52,732 bases of DNA from positions 1 through 52,732 of IMG/VR virus record IMGVR_UViG_3300042294_004185. One strand, written 5' to 3'. The notes beneath the pieces are model-generated. The model was not told the DNA's origin and made no database searches. It worked only from the letters and a program-made list of their open reading frames with translations. Below are positions 49,859-52,732 of the stretch, one piece after another (the stretch's first letter is position 1; every line of letters begins with the position of its first letter). This stretch comes from a virus. Made by a program: the position numbers and the translations under genes.

Positions 49859-50519
49859 AACCTTGATTTGTATCGTTAATATATGAACCCGAATTTAAAG
49901 TTCCAAGTTTAGGATAAAAATTAAGATAACCTCCACTTAATTCTATGTATCTGCTAAAACCAAATGCTTTATATTTTGCCTCTACTTGTTCAACAACGAT
50001 TTTATTTGTTCTAGCAACTTTTTCTTTTTCGCCTATTAATTCCCAAGGAATAGTTAAGGCATAATAAAGTTCCCAATAGTAATCACTACTGTTTTGAACT
50101 AAATTATCATAAGTATCTTTATTAATTTCTATAAAAACATAGTCATTAATTTGTTTAGCAAAGTATCTTTGAAATTCTCCTAACTCATAATCTTGTTGAG
50201 TAGGTTGTGGATAATAAGGAGTTGGTAATTTTCTATCAACAGGGCTTTTACCTAAAACTCGTAAATAATCATCTGCTAGTAAATCATTTTGAGTAGTAAT
50301 AGTAACATATAAAGGATTACTTGCTATTTCAATAGGACTTATTTCGGCTTTAATTATTTCTCTTGGAACACCATCGTTTTGATTTTTTCCAGTAAAAAAT
50401 GTTCCGTTATACAAACTATAATAATATCCAACATAGGATTCACCTGTACCTTTAATTACATATTCATCACCATTAGTGTAAAGGTCAGTTATAATTCTAT
50501 TTTTTGGGTAATAGGCCAT
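49764..50519 (-). CDS. Probable virion structural protein, 251 aa
   Basis: It starts MAYYPKNRIITDLYTNGDEY, a beta-rich sequence with aromatic repeats (YVGYYYSLYNGTFFTGKNQ) and a long polar C-terminus. I associate this N-terminal pattern with proteins near baseplate genes in related phages. It abuts the hub-like protein upstream. Its last 32 codons overlap the PolA-like gene and hold the promoter for it. The exact virion part is unknown. Confidence 0.55.
   Translation of the reverse strand: MAYYPKNRIITDLYTNGDEYVIKGTGESYVGYYYSLYNGTFFTGKNQNDGVPREIIKAEISPIEIASNPLYVTITTQNDLLADDYLRVLGKSPVDRKLPTPYYPQPTQQDYELGEFQRYFAKQINDYVFIEINKDTYDNLVQNSSDYYWELYYALTIPWELIGEKEKVARTNKIVVEQVEAKYKAFGFSRYIELSGGYLNFYPKLGTLNSGSYINDTNQGYVLDYRNRRIDGLSSPQDDTRGIRRDNSVSR
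49878..49908 (-). promoter_or_regulatory. Early-type promoter inside the virion gene, ACTTGG-N19-TATATT
   Basis: Exact spacing; leader ACGATACAAATCAAGGTTATG-like with AAGGTTATG at the PolA-like start. It shows that an early transcript begins inside the 3' end of the structural gene. It also supports the first ATG of the PolA-like gene. Confidence 0.7.
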
Positions 50520-52732
50520 TATTTAGTTGTTTTGGTTTGTTGAGCTGTATTTCCTAGGAATGATAAGTCTAAGAATTCTTTTACTTCATTAGGGGTAGTA
50601 GCTGTTGCACGTTGTCCTTTAGCTGATACTGTTAAACTATCTATTTTAGTTGTCCATTGATTACTAGTTATAGAATGTGTAATACCTTTAATAAGAAAAT
50701 CAATTTTGCCTTGTTTTTTTAGGCTATTTTTTTCTATAGAGGGTCTATAACTATAAGGTAAAATAGATTCTTCAACAGCAAAACGTTGATAGTTTACCAT
50801 TCCAGATAATCCATCCATTTCTAATGACATATTGAACGGAATAAAGAATGGAGCTGGTACTAATTCTTTTTCAGCATAACCTCCCATAACATATAAAGAA
50901 ACATCTCTATTAATTGATCTTAAAGTATCAACGTTATCTTTTTGGTACATAAAATCAATGTATAATTCTCTAAGAAAAGCATACATTTTTAACATATTCT
51001 GATTGAATAATACTTCTGGTGAGTCTGGTTTATTAGCTACTTTTCCACCTAAGCTTTCTGCGTCTAATTTATATGTTATAATTCTATCTTTTAGTCCTGT
51101 GTTTAATTTAGATAAAGCAGTAGCATTTTCACCTACAATATTTCCTTTTGCTTGGGCAGAAATAGTTGCCATTGCTGCCATATTAGGAGGTAATTGTACT
51201 TGGAAATCAACATTTCTTAAGAAACTACCTTTACCTGTACCTACTCCAGGTTCTACTCCAAAAGCTTTAAATATTGCTATATCAGGAGTATCATCTTTAG
51301 ATCTTTTTAAAATATTATCATCTATAATTTTTACCTCATTTTCTTCAGCATCATATATTGCCTGTAATTTATTAACATTACCTAAAGTATCATTAATATT
51401 ATTACAAAGTTCATTTAAATATTTTAATAAATTTACTTTACCATTTACGTCAACATTACTTGCTAATAATTTAGCACAGAAATCAATATTAACCATAATA
51501 TTCATTAATTTCCCTTGAAAAGGATTATTTTCAAATAAGTAATTACTTAAATTAGGTAAATTAGGAGTATTCTTTGTAAAAAATTCCCAACCATTTCCTT
51601 TTTTATCTTTTCCAGACATTGGAATTAAACAAACAAAAGGATCACACGATACTTGAAGAGGCCAAGACAAACAACGATTTAATTCAGGATCAGTATCAAT
51701 AGTAAACATGGCCACAGCATTAGGAGGTAATGGAGTTATTTTACCCGCTAATGTTTTTGAAAATTTATCATTAACAGTTGGTTGTTTAGTATTAACTGTT
51801 GGATTTTCGTTATTTTTAAGATTCTGTTGTTTATAAGCTGCCTCTTTTTGAATAGGATTTAAAGCATTATATTCTTTAGAACCAACTGTTGGTACATTTG
51901 ATGTTTGATTTTGAACAATTGGAGTTAAATCATAATATAATAGATTTTTTGTAATCCAATCTAATAAGTAACCAAATCTTACATAATATTGATCAAACTG
52001 ATGTTCTGAAACGCCTGTTTCTCCTGAGTTTGATGATTTTGCTTTATAAGATAAAACACAAAAATTATCAGGATCTATTTTTTTATTTGCTTTTAATCCA
52101 TCAATCCACCCCCATAAAACAGCATTTAATTTAGTTTTACCAGCACTTTCTTTAGCTGATTGTGGTGCCAATTCTTCTTTTTCTTTAGCTGCTTCTACGG
52201 CACGTTGAAGTTCTCTAAACTTTTTTTCAGCTGCTTCTTTTTCTTGATCTAATTTATTTCTATTAGCTTCTAATTCAGCATCCTTTTTTTCTTGTTGAGC
52301 TTGTTGTTCTATAAGTTTAACATATTGTCTAGCAATCAATATCATTTGATTATATGTTGTTATAGCTACTGGAGATAAACCAGTTATTACTACTTCAACA
52401 CCATTAGCATTAGTAATAGTTGTTCTATATGGTAAACCAGATTGAGAATCAAGTTGTATTCCATCAACAGTTTGGGCTCTTTCAAAAAAGTCATTAGGAT
52501 CTTTTCCCTCAATAATTTGATTTTGATAAACTTGAAAAGTTTTTTCTAATTTTGCAAGTTCTGTTTGATCTTGAGGAATAGCGAGAAAAAACTCTAAACG
52601 TGTTGTGTTAATATCGTCACCTAAATCATCATATTGTCTTTGTAATGCCTCTTGTTTTGCGGCTATTGATTCTGATTCTTTAGCTGAGTTATCTGTTTTA
52701 GAATTTAATTCTTTGTCTTTGGCTTCAAAAGC
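50519..52732 (-). CDS. Large virion protein, baseplate-hub-like C-terminus (5' end cut by window)
   Basis: The frame stays open from the stop at 50519 to the window edge, so at least 737 aa are present and the true start lies outside. An internal Met at 52345 is not the start, because the reading frame above it is coding-like. A Glu/Lys/Gln-rich coiled coil (about 52140-52330) follows the first part. The C-terminal GKIDFLIKGITHSITSNQWTTK pattern resembles the end of hub proteins of contractile tails (gp27/gp44-Mu type, with a repeated FxIxGITH...WTT). It probably forms part of the baseplate or tail. The other regions are not recognised. Confidence 0.6.
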   Translation of the reverse strand, partial: AFEAKDKELNSKTDNSAKESESIAAKQEALQRQYDDLGDDINTTRLEFFLAIPQDQTELAKLEKTFQVYQNQIIEGKDPNDFFERAQTVDGIQLDSQSGLPYRTTITNANGVEVVITGLSPVAITTYNQMILIARQYVKLIEQQAQQEKKDAELEANRNKLDQEKEAAEKKFRELQRAVEAAKEKEELAPQSAKESAGKTKLNAVLWGWIDGLKANKKIDPDNFCVLSYKAKSSNSGETGVSEHQFDQYYVRFGYLLDWITKNLLYYDLTPIVQNQTSNVPTVGSKEYNALNPIQKEAAYKQQNLKNNENPTVNTKQPTVNDKFSKTLAGKITPLPPNAVAMFTIDTDPELNRCLSWPLQVSCDPFVCLIPMSGKDKKGNGWEFFTKNTPNLPNLSNYLFENNPFQGKLMNIMVNIDFCAKLLASNVDVNGKVNLLKYLNELCNNINDTLGNVNKLQAIYDAEENEVKIIDDNILKRSKDDTPDIAIFKAFGVEPGVGTGKGSFLRNVDFQVQLPPNMAAMATISAQAKGNIVGENATALSKLNTGLKDRIITYKLDAESLGGKVANKPDSPEVLFNQNMLKMYAFLRELYIDFMYQKDNVDTLRSINRDVSLYVMGGYAEKELVPAPFFIPFNMSLEMDGLSGMVNYQRFAVEESILPYSYRPSIEKNSLKKQGKIDFLIKGITHSITSNQWTTKIDSLTVSAKGQRATATTPNEVKEFLDLSFLGNTAQQTKTTK

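Overview
The window looks like part of a large, AT-rich (by eye about 25-33% G+C) tailed-phage genome of the distant T4 type, probably infecting a member of the Bacteroidetes. The phage call rests on a T4-style replisome on one strand: family B polymerase, sliding clamp, two-part clamp loader, gp41-type helicase, UvsX recombinase, gp32-type single-strand binding protein and a 5'-3' exonuclease. Virion-type genes and many small unknown genes are interleaved. The host call rests on a promoter family with a TTTG-type -33 box and a TATATT -7 box, which resembles the Bacteroidetes primary sigma consensus, and on the general lack of strong Shine-Dalgarno sites. All genes I accept lie on the minus strand, so transcription runs from high to low coordinates. 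Genes are tightly packed, often with ATGA overlaps. I found no stretch over 300 bases without a gene, and no tRNA, CRISPR array, integrase or insertion sequence.

From right to left, 49764-52732 holds virion genes, the last one cut by the window edge and ending in a baseplate-hub-like region. Positions 40480-49858 hold replication and recombination genes (a compact family A polymerase-like protein, ssDNA-binding protein, UvsX, exonuclease, helicase), a B12-dependent ribonucleotide reductase and a membrane protein with two EF-hands. Positions 30526-39621 hold a 7-deazaguanine set: a DpdA/TGT-like protein, QueC, QueD, QueE and FolE. Together these could make preQ0-type bases and insert them into phage DNA. 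Mixed among them are thioredoxins, a hotdog thioesterase, a secreted nuclease, a hypoxanthine phosphoribosyltransferase and two LamG-type adhesin-like proteins.

Positions 20035-30356 hold the DNA polymerase, clamp and clamp loader, a dUTPase/dCTP-deaminase-family enzyme, a RecB-like nuclease, and a chaperone block with complete GroEL, GroES and Hsp20. Positions 6596-19990 form a long overlapping block of glycan genes. It has six glycosyltransferase-type genes and a sugar-building set: a DegT-family enzyme with His in place of the catalytic Lys, an acetolactate-synthase-like TPP enzyme, a dehydroquinate-synthase-like cyclase, an HpcH-type aldolase, two dehydrogenases and a sugar O-methyltransferase. 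Its middle part is visibly more AT-rich than its surroundings, which suggests acquisition. Positions 1-6599 hold small regulators (DksA-like, HTH/HNH, SWIM finger), a membrane-anchored lytic transglycosylase, and two adjacent proteins sharing a 26-residue leader that ends in a T4-protease-like LNE site.

Two regulatory signals recur. Nine sites have a TTGG-type box exactly 19 bases from TATATT, ahead of likely early genes. A second motif, TAATATTTATA, lies just ahead of mostly virion or envelope-type genes and usually contains the upstream gene's stop codon.
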